A DNA stretch of 64,000 nucleotides from assembly GCA_033032865.1 (NCBI GenBank), contig JAWHQI010000148.1:1507501-1571500 (forward strand), in the 5' to 3' direction. The DNA is from Dactylorhiza incarnata (Eukaryota; Streptophyta; Magnoliopsida; Asparagales; Orchidaceae). The notes under the pieces were generated by a model. The model ran no database searches. It worked only from the letters and a program-made list of their open reading frames with translations, and had not been told where the DNA came from. Every line of letters starts with the position of its first letter. Within the stretch, counting starts at the first letter, position 1. The translations under genes and the position numbers were made by a program. Below, piece by piece: positions 1 through 11,401 of the stretch.

Positions 1-667
1 AGAGATGTGGGCCATGATAGAAGCCTCGAAATGACAACTGTAAAGATTGAACTTTCACAAATTGTATTCGACGTAGCGTCCAATTAACTTCCTTTCTTAT
101 CGACGATGCTTTGAGTTCATCTAAGAGCTGCTTCGATTTCTTCTGTGCTCTGACTGAACTCGGCTAGTTGTCGATGCATCGATTCCTTATAGACGCACCT
201 GTCGATTTGAATAGCATCCACTCTGACTTCCATTAACTGCGTCGAGATGAAGTCGATGTTGCGTTGACTTTAGATGGGTTTGACATGTATTCCCTTCTGC
301 GTCGAGTTTGAAGTAGAAGCTGCGTCGACTTCTCAAGTTCCTTCAACAAGTCTCTTGTCTCTGCTTCGATATCTATTCGGCGTAATGTCGAATAGTGTTA
401 CATCGACAGTAGAGTTGAGCCACTTTGATTTCTAGTCGGAGTAGCGTCGACATGAACTCGATGTTGTGTCGAATTCCATTCGACGCCATTATTAACTTTG
501 CCCAAATTTGCAGCCCTTTAGCTGGTCTTAACACTCTAGGTTGAGTGTGACATCCTAAGACATCTAAAGACCAAGTTACCCTCACTATACAATGGGTAAA
601 TTAAAACCTAGTGAATAAAATCACTTTTAATTAATTTGTTAAGTTAAATCTAGGGTTTTTCCCAACA
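1..667 (-). repeat. Element A 3' LTR, partial
   Basis: Nearly identical to 6267-6932. The outer-type end is ...CCCAACA at 661-667, the reverse complement of an LTR start TGTTGGG. Immediately inside (668-681), the minus strand reads a purine-rich tract ending GGGCAGAT, equivalent to the tract next to the 3' LTR of element B. Contains many CGTCGA/TCGACG cores. The remaining roughly 1 kb of this LTR lies left of the window. Confidence 0.85.
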
Positions 668-932
668 ATCTGCCCATATTTATCTTAACAAATTTTACAT
701 TTTGTTCTGAGTGATTTTATACAATTTTTATAAATAATAATACATTTCATATAAAATAATGCAGACTAAAAATTATGAATTGTATCACACTGTTCTTATA
801 TATTTCCATTCAGTTGTCAGGCAATAAGAATTGCATCACACTGTTCTTCCCAATATATATACTTGTCTTCATAAGAATTAATCACATAATACCTCTTTAT
901 TAAGATTCCTTCTCAGGAGTCCTTCTCTTCAT

Positions 933-2635
933 TTAGAACACCTTTGGAACTTTTCTTTGAGCTACCTTTAAAGGCTTATCATCATCAGCTGCTCCAGCAT
1001 CCTCTTTCTCTTTTGTCAGCTCCCCATGATCATCAACATTCTTGCCAGCTTCTTGGGGAGCTTCTTGAACAGCTGCTGTACTTATAGCTTCCATTTCCTC
1101 ATCCAGATTCCTCTAATGTATGGGGCTGGCTCCCCTGGTTCTGTTCAGTTTGATCAAGCTCCTTTACAGCTTCCTGTGCAATCTTTGCTATTTCAACTAT
1201 CATCTCCTCATCTTGAGGCTGCCTTTGAATACCTAGGAGCTCCCCTTGATCTGCTAGCTCCCCCTAGATCTGTGCTCCCTGAAAGATAGTTACCTTGTCA
1301 GGGGCAGGTTCTTTATCAGCATCACCCTGAACTTCTCCCCCCAAGTTAGGACCCTCTTGCTCTAAGATATTCTCCCCCTTCTTGACCTTGCTGGTCAGGG
1401 AGGTTAAGAATTCTCGTGAAACCATAGAGGAAGAGACAAATTCCTTTAATACCTGGAGGGATCTCTTGGTATCCAGCATCACAGCCTCTACCTGCGAATA
1501 TTTCCTGTCAAACTTCCTGGCATGGTTGGCAACCATATCAGCAAAGGTGGAGGAAGCAAGAGCTACAGCTTTAAAGATGATTTGCACAATGTCAATAAGA
1601 GGATGAGTTGGAGGTGGAGGACGTGATGAAGGAAAGTTTTCTGGAATGGGAGAGAGAGGTTAGTAGATAGACATCAGGGGAAAAGTGTGTTGATGATGAT
1701 GGTTGTGGAGGTGGAATAAATTCAAGGTCTGGTATGAGGGTGGATGGCTGAAGAGATGGTTTAGGGATTGAAGTGGATTGGGATTGTTGTTTTTGTTGTT
1801 GTGAATGGAGGGCTGAAGTATCTTCTTGATGGGGCTCTGGAACACTGTCCATTGAGGGAAGATCATCCCTTAGGGGATCTGGAATCTCCCTGTTTGGCTC
1901 TAGAGGAGGAGGAGATGGAGGAGGAGATGGTGCAGCTTGACCAGGATTCAAGATCTTCCTAGTCCATTTTGAGAATATTCCTATGTTTATTCTTTTACCA
2001 GAAGGAATGGGCACTCCCTTTGACTTGCAGATATTTGGATAATGTATGATGAGAACTTGGCTCATTATCCTCATATAGGCATTTTCTTTATGAGCATACT
2101 TATGCTCAATCATCTTTAAGAGCAGTCTTCCCCAGTTCACCTTCTTGTTAAGTACCCGAATTTCCATTACTTGCAGCCGCTGCTTTGGAATTGCATCATG
2201 AGCAAAGACCTTGCAGAGCAGCACTTTTCCTACAATGTCAGCTAGGAATCTGTATTCCTCTGCCAGGTCAACCTTTTTGAGGTTAATTGGCTTCTCCTTC
2301 CTGAACTGCATTATTACTAGTACATTCTTTACTTCTTCTGATGTTAGTTCATCTGATAAATTCCCTACCTAAAGATCATATGTCTGGTTTAGCAAGTACT
2401 CTATTATAAGAATATCTGTCTCATACACTTTCCCACTAAGGGAGCCATCATCCCCTATTTGAACACTGTCCTTGAATTCAGTTAGCTCAGTGTCCAGGAT
2501 TTTACACCTGGTGGAGATCAGCTTGTTCAAGCCAGTATCTTGGAACAGACCAAGGATGGACTTAAAGCATTCTGCGGCAGCACTGAACGAGTCAATGCCC
2601 ACATCAAATCCTGAATTAAACTTTGGAGGAGCCAT
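933..2635 (-). pseudogene. Element A accessory protein (homologous to those of B and C), degraded
   Basis: The start is placed at the ATG at 2635 (MAPPK...), which matches the MAPKK starts of elements B and C. The frame reads to an in-frame stop near 2369, resumes in the same frame from 2311 to 1592, then shifts frame into a coiled-coil stretch (1587-1264) and a lysine/aspartate-rich tail ending at the stop at 933-935. The core (about residues 110-190) contains DIVGKVLLCK, then AHDAIPK, then KKVNWG, aligning with DIVGKSLLCK, SHDRIS and KKTNWG in element B. A proline-rich, serine-rich linker follows. An upstream hydrophobic extension beginning at 2707 resembles a signal peptide but precedes the conserved start, so I do not include it. 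Function is unknown; the core weakly recalls the Pfam 'putative plant transposon protein' family. Confidence 0.7.
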
Positions 2636-2714
2636 CTCTTTGAATGTACCTGCAAAGACAAAGAGAACGAGATAGATAGAGAGGTGTACAAGAAAGCTGG
2701 AGAGCAAGAGAGCA

Positions 2715-3130
2715 AGAGAATTCGAAAGCGAAAGTGTTTCGACGCAGTAATTGCTTAAAAGCAGATGAATCGTCGCTACTTAGGGTTTAGGTCGACGCAT
2801 CGTCGATAATACTTTATTATTTGGCGCTCAAATCTATGTCGAGAATGCTTCTAGAAGCAGTTCTGCGCGCGCTTAAGAATCGACGTTGCGTCGATTAGTA
2901 CTCGACGTAGCTTCGAGACTATTCAAAGACCCTAAGTCGGCGTAGTCCTATCAATGTTACGTCGATTTCCAATCGACGCGGCTTCGAATTTAATCAGCAA
3001 TTATTATGTCGACGTATGCGTCGATAAGAAATTGACGATGCTTTGAATTCTATTCGAATTGTCTGCTCTATGTTCTTATCGACGCTGGCGTCGAGTAGAA
3101 GTCAATGGTACGTCGACTTCTATTCGACGC
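2715..3130. promoter_or_regulatory. CGTCGA palindrome array between gag and accessory ORF of element A
   Basis: This noncoding stretch has repeated hyphenated palindromes of the form TCGACG-N(3-4)-CGTCGA, for example at 2880-2894 and 3009-3024, plus many half sites. The same boxes crowd the LTRs of A. On the minus strand a plant telo-box-like AAACCCTAA lies near 2780-2790, between the array and the accessory ORF. I infer an upstream control region for that ORF. No clear TATA box is visible in this copy; the nearest candidate is a TTTTAAG near 2752-2758. Confidence 0.5.
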
Positions 3131-3329
3131 ACCTCTTGATTAACATATCCATTTCTTTAGAAAATACTTGTTGTTTTTCCCAGCAATTTTACTTTTTGAA
3201 AATAGATGATAATATGATGTAATCAATGTTAAGGAGGATTTCAGATAGAGATTACTCCCTTGAGTAGTTTTTGTTCCATATTCATGTCCTACATAATTCT
3301 TCCCACTCAATTTCCTCCTAAGTGAGACC

Positions 3330-5171
3330 TTACCTACACCTGCACAGGTAGGGTTCAATGAAAGAATAGAAGGGTATTTCATGATATCCTTTGGGATGAT
3401 ATGGAATGGATCTCCCAAACCTATTATTTTGATGTTTGAAATGACTATAGAATGTATCAAAATATAACAAGTCGGCAGAGTGTCTTATTATCCTAGGTTT
3501 TACTTTACCCTGTTGTTCTTTGTTATTCTGTTTTCCTATGTTATTCTTACCTAAGGGTTTCACCTTATTAGTTTTACCTATCCTATCTGACTGATTGGGA
3601 CTCTCACCCTTAAATGAGGCACTCTTCTCCCTAGGTTGATAACTACTATGTCTAACAAAAGACACTGGATTTTTCCAGGCAGGCTTCCTAGGAGGTTCTG
3701 TGCTGGTGGAGGGTTCTACCCCTAATCCTAGATGATTAAATCCCATAGAGAGATTTTCAGTGATGTCTTTGAGCTTTTGACTCCTCCCATTGAGAGAGTC
3801 CTCAAAGGCCTTTGCCTCTGCTAGCTCTTCTTTTAGTCTTATATTTTCTTTCCTGATTTCTATTAGTTCTGATTCTTTATAATTAATTTCTTCCATTAGG
3901 CCTTGATTTCTTACATATACATCATCTTTCTTTAAGTTTTCTAGTTCTAACCTAATAATGTCTAATTCCTTTTCTACCCTAAGATGATCAATACAGAATT
4001 CTTTAAAGCAAGTTTTAAAATCTTCTGATTCAAAATCAAATTCATCAAAAATTGATACCTTCCCTTCTTCATCATCTGATGAAATTCCCAGTGCCATCAT
4101 GCAGGCTGCTTCAGCTTCTGCTTCATCTTCACTTTCAGATGAGGATGAGCTCTCCTCTGCTTCTGAATCACTCCAGGTTTCAGCAATGAAACCTTTTCCT
4201 TTCTTCTTGTCCTTTCCTCTAAAGGACTTCTTTTCTTCTTCTCTTCTTAGGTGCCGCTTCTTTCTCTTTTCTCTTGTGGGCACTCAGGAGCAATGTGCCC
4301 TGTCTTGTTGCATGTGAAGCAGATGTCTCCTTCCTTGGAGTTTTATCATACCTGGGCCTTGAATCTCTTTCTCTTCTCCTTGAATCTTTAGTCTTGACCC
4401 ACTTCTTGAATCTCCTTGCTAGGAGATTGAACATCTCATCTTCAGGAGTAGAGGGTTCTCCTTCAGTAGCTTTGAGAGCAAGGGAACTTTGAACAGGAGT
4501 TGGAGAGGTCTCCCTTTCTTCAGCCTCAGTCCTGTTTTTCAAAAGCATCTCATAGGTCTTAAGCTTTCCTAGCAAAGCTTCAGTTGAGATTTCTCTGTGG
4601 CATCTGGATTCTATGATTGCCCAGATCCTTGAATCCCATAAGCTAGGGAAGAACATGAGAATCTAATTTCAGTCAAGGATATTTCCTTGTCTAAGCCTCT
4701 GAGCTCATTAATGATAAGACTCAATCTGTCATACATGTTCGCAACAGATTCTTCAGCCTTCTTTTGAAAGTTCTCATACTGGGATATGAGAAGGGACTTT
4801 TTTTCCTTTCTTTCATCAGCACTTCCCTCCACCATTGTGGTGAGTGAATCCCAGATCTCCTTTGCTGATTGGCATTCAGCAACCTTCTGAAAGATGTCAT
4901 CTGACATTGTTGACACTAAAATATTCATGGCCTTGGCATCACATGCCTTGACCTTCTTTTCAGCTTCTGTCCATTCCTTTCTTGGGATAGCCATAGTTGT
5001 TGAGGATTCTCCTTCCTTTTGTCTGGCTGGAGCAGGGAGACCTGTGAGAATAACATCATAGATATCTTCATCAATGGAATTCATGTAAAGTTTTATTCTG
5101 GCCTTCCAGAGTGTGAACTTATTCAGATTACACACTGGAGGTCTTGTAGAAGCATAATCCTTAGAGCTCAT
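3330..5171 (-). pseudogene. gag: Element A gag (copia-type), frameshifted
   Basis: The first part (5171-4611) begins MSSKDYASTRPP and has the copia gag N-terminal pattern, with FTLWKARIKLYMNSID, KAMNILVSTMSDD and AKEIWDSLTTMVEG (UBN2/gag-polypeptide type). A frameshift near 4640 leads to a segment with the conserved LGKLKTYEM motif. The zinc knuckle CFTCNKTGHIAPEC (CX2CX4HX4C) lies around 4320-4270 in a third frame. The last part (4283-3330) is acidic and serine-rich (SESEDEAEAEA), followed by a long coiled coil (VEKELDIIRLELENLKK). It would form the RNA-binding capsid. At least two frameshifts make this copy inactive. No pol follows. Confidence 0.8.
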
Positions 5172-5258
5172 TTTCTTTATAAAATGTGTTTACAGAAAAG
5201 AAAATAAGAGTAGGAGGTCTTTTTGATCAAGGTGTTAACCTCTTAATGATCAACCTCC

Positions 5259-5271
5259 CTCTGATACTAAT
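5259..5271 (-). other. Primer-binding site of element A
   Basis: On the minus strand this reads AATTAGTATCAG, directly after the LTR end ...GCACTTTCA. It matches the plant tRNA-iMet primer site TGGTATCAGAG with one change (TAGTATCAG). Its position fixes the inner edge of the 5' LTR. Confidence 0.75.
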
Positions 5272-6932
5272 TGAAAGTGCACAGTGTGCCTCTGAGATTC
5301 CTCTAGAGGGGGGTGAATAGAGTTTTAAAATATTTCTACCCTAACTATGTTTAACAATAATTTATTCAAAGGAGTTATGCTTAACAATCCAGGCAGAATA
5401 AAAAAATGCAGAAAATAACTGCAGAATAAAAGATTGGGACAGCAAAGAAAATCACAGCATAAACACAAATTTTATAGAGGTTCCCCAAAATGTGGGTAGT
5501 CCTCTCTTCTACCACCTGGTAGGAATGCACCACCTGTGCCTGAGTCTTTTGATCAGGAGACTCTTAGAAACAATGATCTTTTGATAAGGAGATCATGAAC
5601 CATCAAATATTTTGATAAGGAGATCTTGAACCACTGAATACTTTGAAGAGGGATTAATAAAACTCTTTTACAGGAAATAGAAAGAGAAGGAGAAGAAGGA
5701 AGGTTAAAGGAATTCTGTTCTCAGAATTCTTGTGAAGGCTCTATGAAATTCAGCCTCTTAGTTATTCCAAAGAATCTGCTCTTGATTAGCCCCTGCTTTT
5801 GATGATAATAGATTGCAGGAGCTTTGTATTGTAAGATTCTTTCTTCCTCTGCTGACTGAGATCTAGCTGCCAAAAGAGGGTGATGAAAAGCAACTGTTCA
5901 GATTCTTTGTTCTATCAGATGAAGAACACCAGAGCCTTCTGTTCTCTTTTACAGCACTGTATTAGGGTTCCTGAAAGAGAGGGAGAAGAAGACAGGAAAC
6001 CCTAATTTGAGAAGAGACAGCTGATTATGATTAATGCTCTGTTCTTCTCTTCCTTCTCTATCCTTATATACTATGTCTCTATTTTGAATTTGTTTCCTTG
6101 TTAGGTAAGACCTGAAAAGTTATATTTGATAGACATTCTTTTTCCTTCCTTAATTACTTCTCGACCCGTCCAACCAGAAGGTGTATACTTCCAAGAAAGC
6201 CATTTTCTCCTTCTTTAATGTTTCCTTCTTCTTCAGGAAATTATTAGACCGTTGGAGAACGGTCTGAGAGATGTGGGCCATGATAGAAGCCTCGGAATGA
6301 TAGTTGTAAAGATTGAACTTTCACAGACTGTATTCGACATAGCGTTGAATTAACTTCCTCTCTTATCAACGCTGCTTCGAGTTCATCTAAGAGCTGCTTT
6401 GATTTCTTCTGTGCTCTGACTGAACTCAGCTAGTTGTCAATGCGTCGATTCCTTATAGACGCACCATTTGGGTTGAATAGCATCCACTCTTACTTCCATT
6501 AACTGCGTCGAGATGAAGTTGACTTTGCATTGACTTTAGATGGCTTTGACATGTATTCCCTTCTGCGTCGAGTTTGAAGTAGAAGCTGCGTCGACTTCTT
6601 AAGTTTCTTTGTCAAGTCTCTGGTCTCTGCATCGATATCCATTCGACGTAACGTCGACTAGTGTTACTTTGACAGTAGAGTTGAGCCACTTGGATTTCTA
6701 GTCGGAGTAGCATCGACATGAACTCGATGTTGCGTCGAATTCCATTCGACGCCATTATTAACTTTGCCCAAATTTGCAGCCCTTTAACCGGTCTTGACAC
6801 TCTAGGTTGAGTGTGACATCCTAACACATATAGAGACCAAGTTACCCTTACTATACAATGGGTAAATTAAAACCTTGTGAATAAAATCACTTTTAATTAA
6901 TTTGTTAAGGTAAATCAAGGGTTTTCCCAACA
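5272..6932 (-). repeat. Element A 5' LTR (1661 bp)
   Basis: Bounded by TGAAAG (plus-strand left end) and CCCAACA (6926-6932). On the minus strand it starts TGTTGGG and ends TTTCA beside the primer site. A minus-strand TATA box (TATATAAGG) lies at 6061-6072. The conserved copia pyrimidine motif (minus strand TTCACCCCCCTCTAG) is at about 5294-5312. CGTCGA boxes fill the U3 part (6325-6760). Confidence 0.85.
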
Positions 6933-8803
6933 AGTTGTTTACACAAGTGGCCCTAAGGCTAAGGGTAACTATTACAACCACACATTTCTTACATTGTACT
7001 ACACTCTAGGACTCACATCTCGGAAGATGGGGGGGAGTCTGATGTATCTGCTCTGATGGCCTCTAAAGCTGGTACGCTGCTACATGGTGTGGGGGCTTTG
7101 CGTTGTACCATCTCCTATGAATGGTTATATAAACAACCGTTAATCATAGAGCTAAGTGGAAACATGTATCCTCCCTGGATCCTTATCCTAGGGACAAGCT
7201 TAATCACCCAAAAATAATTAAATAGTCGAAGCAAAGGGGGTTAGCAGCATATAAATGATTTTGATGCATTAGTAGTTTACCCAGCTATTAAAAGAATGGC
7301 TCAACTAGTAGTTGTAACGCTAACATGTCGCAGGTGTTCAAACCTGCTTATTAACCCTGCTTCGACACAGTATGGACTGTTTCTTTTCTAGCAGGGTAGC
7401 GAACCCCACGAGCCTCACCGATGTGGTCGTCGGTGATAGTGGCTAGCCCTGCCACTTCTGGGTGTGGTCATACTGCACCACCCAGGCCCTACTGTACAAC
7501 TCCGTGTACTCCTTGGATGTGAGCGACATCCAGCGATTTCTGAATTTTAGGTCGACTAGTGGAGGCAATCCAACGGTTGTAAAATAGTGGTCACCCATGG
7601 CACACATCTCCATGTCGCCATGAGTCGTCAACCCTCCCGCACTGGTACGAACGGCCTGCGGGCGTGACCGACCTGCCACATTTTTAACACAAGTATTTCC
7701 CAATAGTTTAAATGAGGATATTTATTTTTTCCAAGCCAATCTTATTTAAGCCTTTAAAAATACCAAATCAATTCAGAAAAATCTCGAAATTTAGTGGAGG
7801 TAGCCCTCCTAGGGGGTAACAACTTTCATGTTCAAAAAATTTCCCCTAGGAGTTTAGATATTTCTCAGAAAAATTGGGAAGAGAAAAGGGTGGGGTTGGG
7901 GTGCGGGTAGACAAATCCTAGCGCTGGGATTGGGGCTAACCACGCGCACTGGAGATCTGTCCCCCACAGAAGATCTGGAGACGATCCGTTGTGGGGGAGC
8001 GGATGTTGAGGCGGACGGGAATTAAGGTTCCCACCGTCGTGCGATCTCATCGTCGAGATCGGACGGCAGCTGCTGCTCCTCGGCGGTGCAGAGGGTGGCG
8101 GTCTCTGCCACCACCGGCAAGCAGCCGCCTGCCGCTGCCTCCCCCAGTTGATTTGTCGGGGGTCTGCGAACTACTTGGCGGTGGTTCAGCGACCTTCCGT
8201 CGCCAGCCACCACCAGATTTCTCTAAACTGAGAGGGGCGGGTGGCTCGACCAACATATATCGTTCAAGTTGATGCCGAGACGCCCCACCTCCTCCAATGG
8301 CCACTTGACTGCCCCCGGCCAGCTCGCCATGGGTCGGGCCTACCTTAGGCGGTAGCCCAGCAGGCTAGTGCCGCCGGCCGCCGTTGGGAAATGTGAATAA
8401 AAAAATGGAAGACGCATGTGTACCGTCAGAGATGCATTTTTCGACGACACCATCACCTTCCACCGCCGGGGGGGTCCCCTGGTGGAGTACTACTATCCCA
8501 GCGCCACCACCGGCGATGGGTGGGGCTCGCTCCGCACGGCCACCACCCGATCCTGGAGCTTGGCTCAGGTGGTGCTGGCAGCACTCTGATAGCCGAGGCG
8601 TCCATGCAGCACGATGGGGAAGTGGGGAAGGGGGAGGAGAAGGCTTCCATCTGTCGGGGGAGGGATTCGACGGCGCTGGCTTGGTTTTCCATGAGAAGTG
8701 GCGGAGGAGGAGAGAAGGTGGTGGCGATTTTCCGGCTAGGTAGCTCCCTCAAGGGGGGGCTCTGGTTGGGGTGGTGTGCATTCAGTTTGAGGGGGAGGGA
8801 TTG

Positions 8804-8813
8804 CTTTTATAGG
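8804..8813 (-). promoter_or_regulatory. TATA box of the minus-oriented LTR-like block
   Basis: The minus strand reads CCTATAAAAG about 40 bp downstream of a TAGTCCCACATC box, a pairing common in plant LTR promoters. Prediction only. Confidence 0.45.
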
Positions 8814-9460
8814 AAGAGAGGAGGGCCTCCCTTCCTTTTCCCCGATGTGGGACTAAGGTGGGTGTGAGGAGGGGATCCTTCTCCTCCTCCAGGTGTCTTG
8901 GACAGTTGGCCACCCCATGAGGGGGTGGTGTCACACCCTCCTAGGATCCTAAAAGAAAACCCAACCCACCCAAGGTCTAGCTTGGGTTGTAGCTTTGGAT
9001 TTACTTTTGAAAGGTGGGGCAAAAGAATCCCTACCTTCGTGGGCTTGTATCAAGGCTTAATTAGAGTCTATGTGGTGTATGGGAGGTGTGGACCAAATGA
9101 TTTGGTGTGCTGGTTTGTGTGGGCCTCTCCTTAAAATTTCCAAAAATTGTGATTTTAAGGAAGTTTGACCAAGGTCAACTCTAGGGTGGGTCCCTCATGT
9201 CGGTCAAAGTCCAAGTGGGTCCAAATCACCGAGGATGGGTCAATGTTGGGGTATTGAGATAGGATTGGTGTGCGCACATATTTAGTGTGCCATACAGATT
9301 GATTTGACCATGGTTTGACCTCTAGGCGTAGAAATTGGTCGTAACGCACTTTGTTGGTCTGGTTTTGACTTTATGAGTTAAATGAATCTGACCGTGATCG
9401 ATTCCAAGTTCATTCATTTAATGTTGTAAAAAGTGCGTCGTTGCGGGCTATGAATCATAA

Positions 9461-9716
9461 AATGATCATATTTCTCATATGACCTCTGATTGCAATGAAA
9501 CGAGTCCCGTTGCACTTATATTGACTGTAGGAGTCTAACGCAACTAACAAAAGTTGGTTCGGTGTACGTATGGTCACTATACCAAAATAGTGTCATCGTG
9601 GCGCACTACTCAAAATGGTCATTTTCTATAAACGACCTCTGATTGGAATAGAACGAGTTTTGTTGCACTCGTATTGATTATACGAGTCTAACGCAACTGA
9701 CGAAAGTCGATTGGGT
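9461..9716. repeat. Pair of diverged direct repeats of about 100 bp
   Basis: Positions 9461-9560 and about 9612-9716 share the order GACCTCTGATTG, AACGAGT, GTTGCACT, GAGTCTAACGCAACT, then A(A/G)AAGT. The two copies are roughly 80% alike by eye. They sit in the upstream part of the minus-oriented LTR-like block and may be duplicated U3 regulatory units. Confidence 0.55.
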
Positions 9717-9771
9717 TACTTTTATTGAATCTACAAGGGTCTAATGACCCAATAAAAGTCAGGATGTTACA

Positions 9772-10534
9772 CACATTTTGTGCTCTCACAACACACTTTC
9801 GGTGTACTCCCCGTGTCCCACTTCTATCCTTAGTTATACAAACTTAGATGGTAATTGAGCTACGTCGGTCAAGCCACACGCTTGCCGGACTTTCCTTCCA
9901 AGATCAGACAGTGCACCGAGGGGCGACCTCTTCACCGACCAGCATGGAATGGGTTCAGATCAGCCTTTCCCATCTCAATCATCACAAAAAACCAGCACGA
10001 TGAGGGTACAGCTTCACGCCGCCTCGTCAACATGACAATCACCACTAGATCATCAACGCAGCCTCAAGGGCAATTTCCAAGCACACTAACTGATATCTAG
10101 TATCACTGGTGATAACGCCGGCGTTAACGCTAACACCGGACGTTAGCAAACAAAATATCATTTCTTCCCAGAAATGCATGTGTTTCATGTTGTTGCCCTC
10201 CAGCATAGTATACAACCTAGTATACTCCATTCAAGCTATACGAAATAGCACAATAAGCATGGAGTCTTCTCTGGCATGCAATTTAGCCATCACCAATCTG
10301 GACCAACCTGTCGTAGATGGGATTCACACAACATGCCTATATCCGTACACGAATCGGATTCTATATGCAGTTCACATCGGGGATGAACAACATCCACCAA
10401 GTGATAGTATAGCTTTTCACTAATTAGTGAAGGAGACACTTTCATGCACTTATGCTAATAACAAACATAGGACTAGCATGTCCTAGTATCAAGAAGAAGG
10501 ATCGTTACCCTTGACGATCGCTTTGGCACCATAA
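9772..10534. other. Unassigned noncoding stretch
   Basis: I see no convincing gene here; the short ORFs have no recognisable domain. It contains a palindromic cluster at about 10113-10146 (AACGCCGGCGTTAACG followed by CGGACGTTAGC) that resembles boxes in the 3' LTR of element E. It could be the internal leader of the Tat-type element whose LTR begins at about 10535. On the minus strand, TGGTGCCAAAGCG near 10520 is only a weak match to the tRNA-Asp primer site used by Tat elements. Confidence 0.3.
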
Positions 10535-11401
10535 ATCTGAAATCAATCTGGATGGAAAGGTTCGTAGCACGCTCTCCTACACTTGATGGGTGCAAACTAT
10601 GCCTGCAAACGACAACGACAAGTGTACCATGTCGGAAGTAGTATAGGTTTATAAAAACCAAGGTCGTATAAAAATCCAGGCGAGTTGAATACTTTTACTT
10701 CGAGAAAAATCTCTATCATCTTATCAATAGAACTTTGGGTTGTTGGTTATAAGAAAATACAGTGAATTAAAATAAACATTACACAATGATTAGAAGGTTA
10801 GCAGTCGATCTTCAATCACCTCGGAATGAAAGTAAAAATAGAAGATAGAAGAATCCTAATTCTCTTAAGAAATCACTTTGACCATGGAGGTTCTCGAATT
10901 CTAAACGCACCTCTCTCCAGGATACATACAGCTGAGTTTAGGTTGACCAATCGAAGTTTCATTCTAGAATCAAAACCCATAAAACTCGCTTTATCGAGGT
11001 GAACCCCTCTACTGGATTTGACTCCAATCTGGGAGATTTATGTCATCCTCTCTCGAGGGTTGCATACAACTCTCTTTATCCTTGAATGATCGATTCAAAT
11101 TGTGAGCCTCTCGGCTATTAGATTACAAAAATATGAATGAGAATTATATATCAAAAATATAATCTCAATTCAAGAAAATCAAGGATAAATCTTAAGCATT
11201 TTAAAGAAGAGAAAAAGATGACTAAATTAATTCATGACGATTATTATTCCTTGGATCATCTCGATCGAGTACTAATAGAAAATTAGCAACTCATTAAGAT
11301 TATAGAAACAACGAATATAAAAGAGTGCATGATGGAAGAAGACGAGAATTAGAGAACAAGAAAACAATTTTTATTATTTCTAGCAAAAGCACACTACAAG
11401 T
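10535..11401 (-). repeat. Tat/Ogre-type gypsy LTR, 3' part (minus orientation), split by element B
   Basis: On the minus strand this continues the sequence at 31654-30777 once element B is removed; the flanks CAAGT (11397-11401) and CAAGC (30777-30781) mark the split. Near the end it carries the pattern TATACGACCTTGG (about 10645-10665), corresponding to the CCTGTGGATACGACCTTGG region close to the 3' end of Tat LTRs. The exact 3' boundary is uncertain. Confidence 0.55.

Larger units (their letters stand above)
1..6932 (-). mobile_element. Element A: pol-less Ty1/copia-type LTR retrotransposon (gag + accessory ORF), truncated by window edge
   Basis: Reading on the minus strand, the order is 5' LTR (5272-6932), primer site (5259-5271), gag (5171-3330), a CGTCGA-rich noncoding stretch, an accessory ORF (2635-933), a polypurine tract (about 668-681) and the 3' LTR (667-1, running off the window). 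Positions 1-667 match 6267-6932 closely, which defines the LTR pair. No protease, integrase, reverse transcriptase or RNase H sequence lies between gag and the accessory ORF, so the element must depend on enzymes supplied in trans. Gag and the accessory ORF are homologous to those of elements B and C. Both ORFs carry frameshifts or stops. Confidence 0.85.
6933..9771 (-). repeat. Gypsy-type LTR-like block, minus orientation (degraded)
   Basis: On the minus strand the right end reads TGTAACATCC, a common start for plant gypsy LTRs. About 950 bp downstream come TTAGTCCCACATCGGGG (around 8840-8860) and a TATA box CCTATAAAAG (8804-8813), followed by a GC-rich leader (7900-8780). This order of U3, CCCACATC box, TATA and GC-rich R/U5 is typical of LTRs. 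The left end is not recognisable and may have been removed when element A inserted. The short ORFs in the GC-rich part have no recognisable product. An alternative reading is a plus-strand LTR at 8929-9771 preceded by the purine tract GAGGGGGTGG. Low certainty. Confidence 0.4.

Noticed and set aside
2369..2707. Hydrophobic N-terminal extension before MAPPK in element A looks like a signal peptide, suggesting an envelope protein
   Set aside because: It precedes the start shared with B and C, overlaps a splice-acceptor-like tract, and neither B nor C has a hydrophobic leader or membrane segment.
7865..8867. Several overlapping ORFs in GC-rich sequence
   Set aside because: High GC lowers stop frequency. 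The translations are low-complexity, lack domains and occur on both strands.
8929..9771. Plus-strand LTR preceded by GAGGGGGTGG
   Set aside because: No matching flank duplication, and the CCCACATC/TATA promoter order supports the minus orientation; kept only as an alternative.
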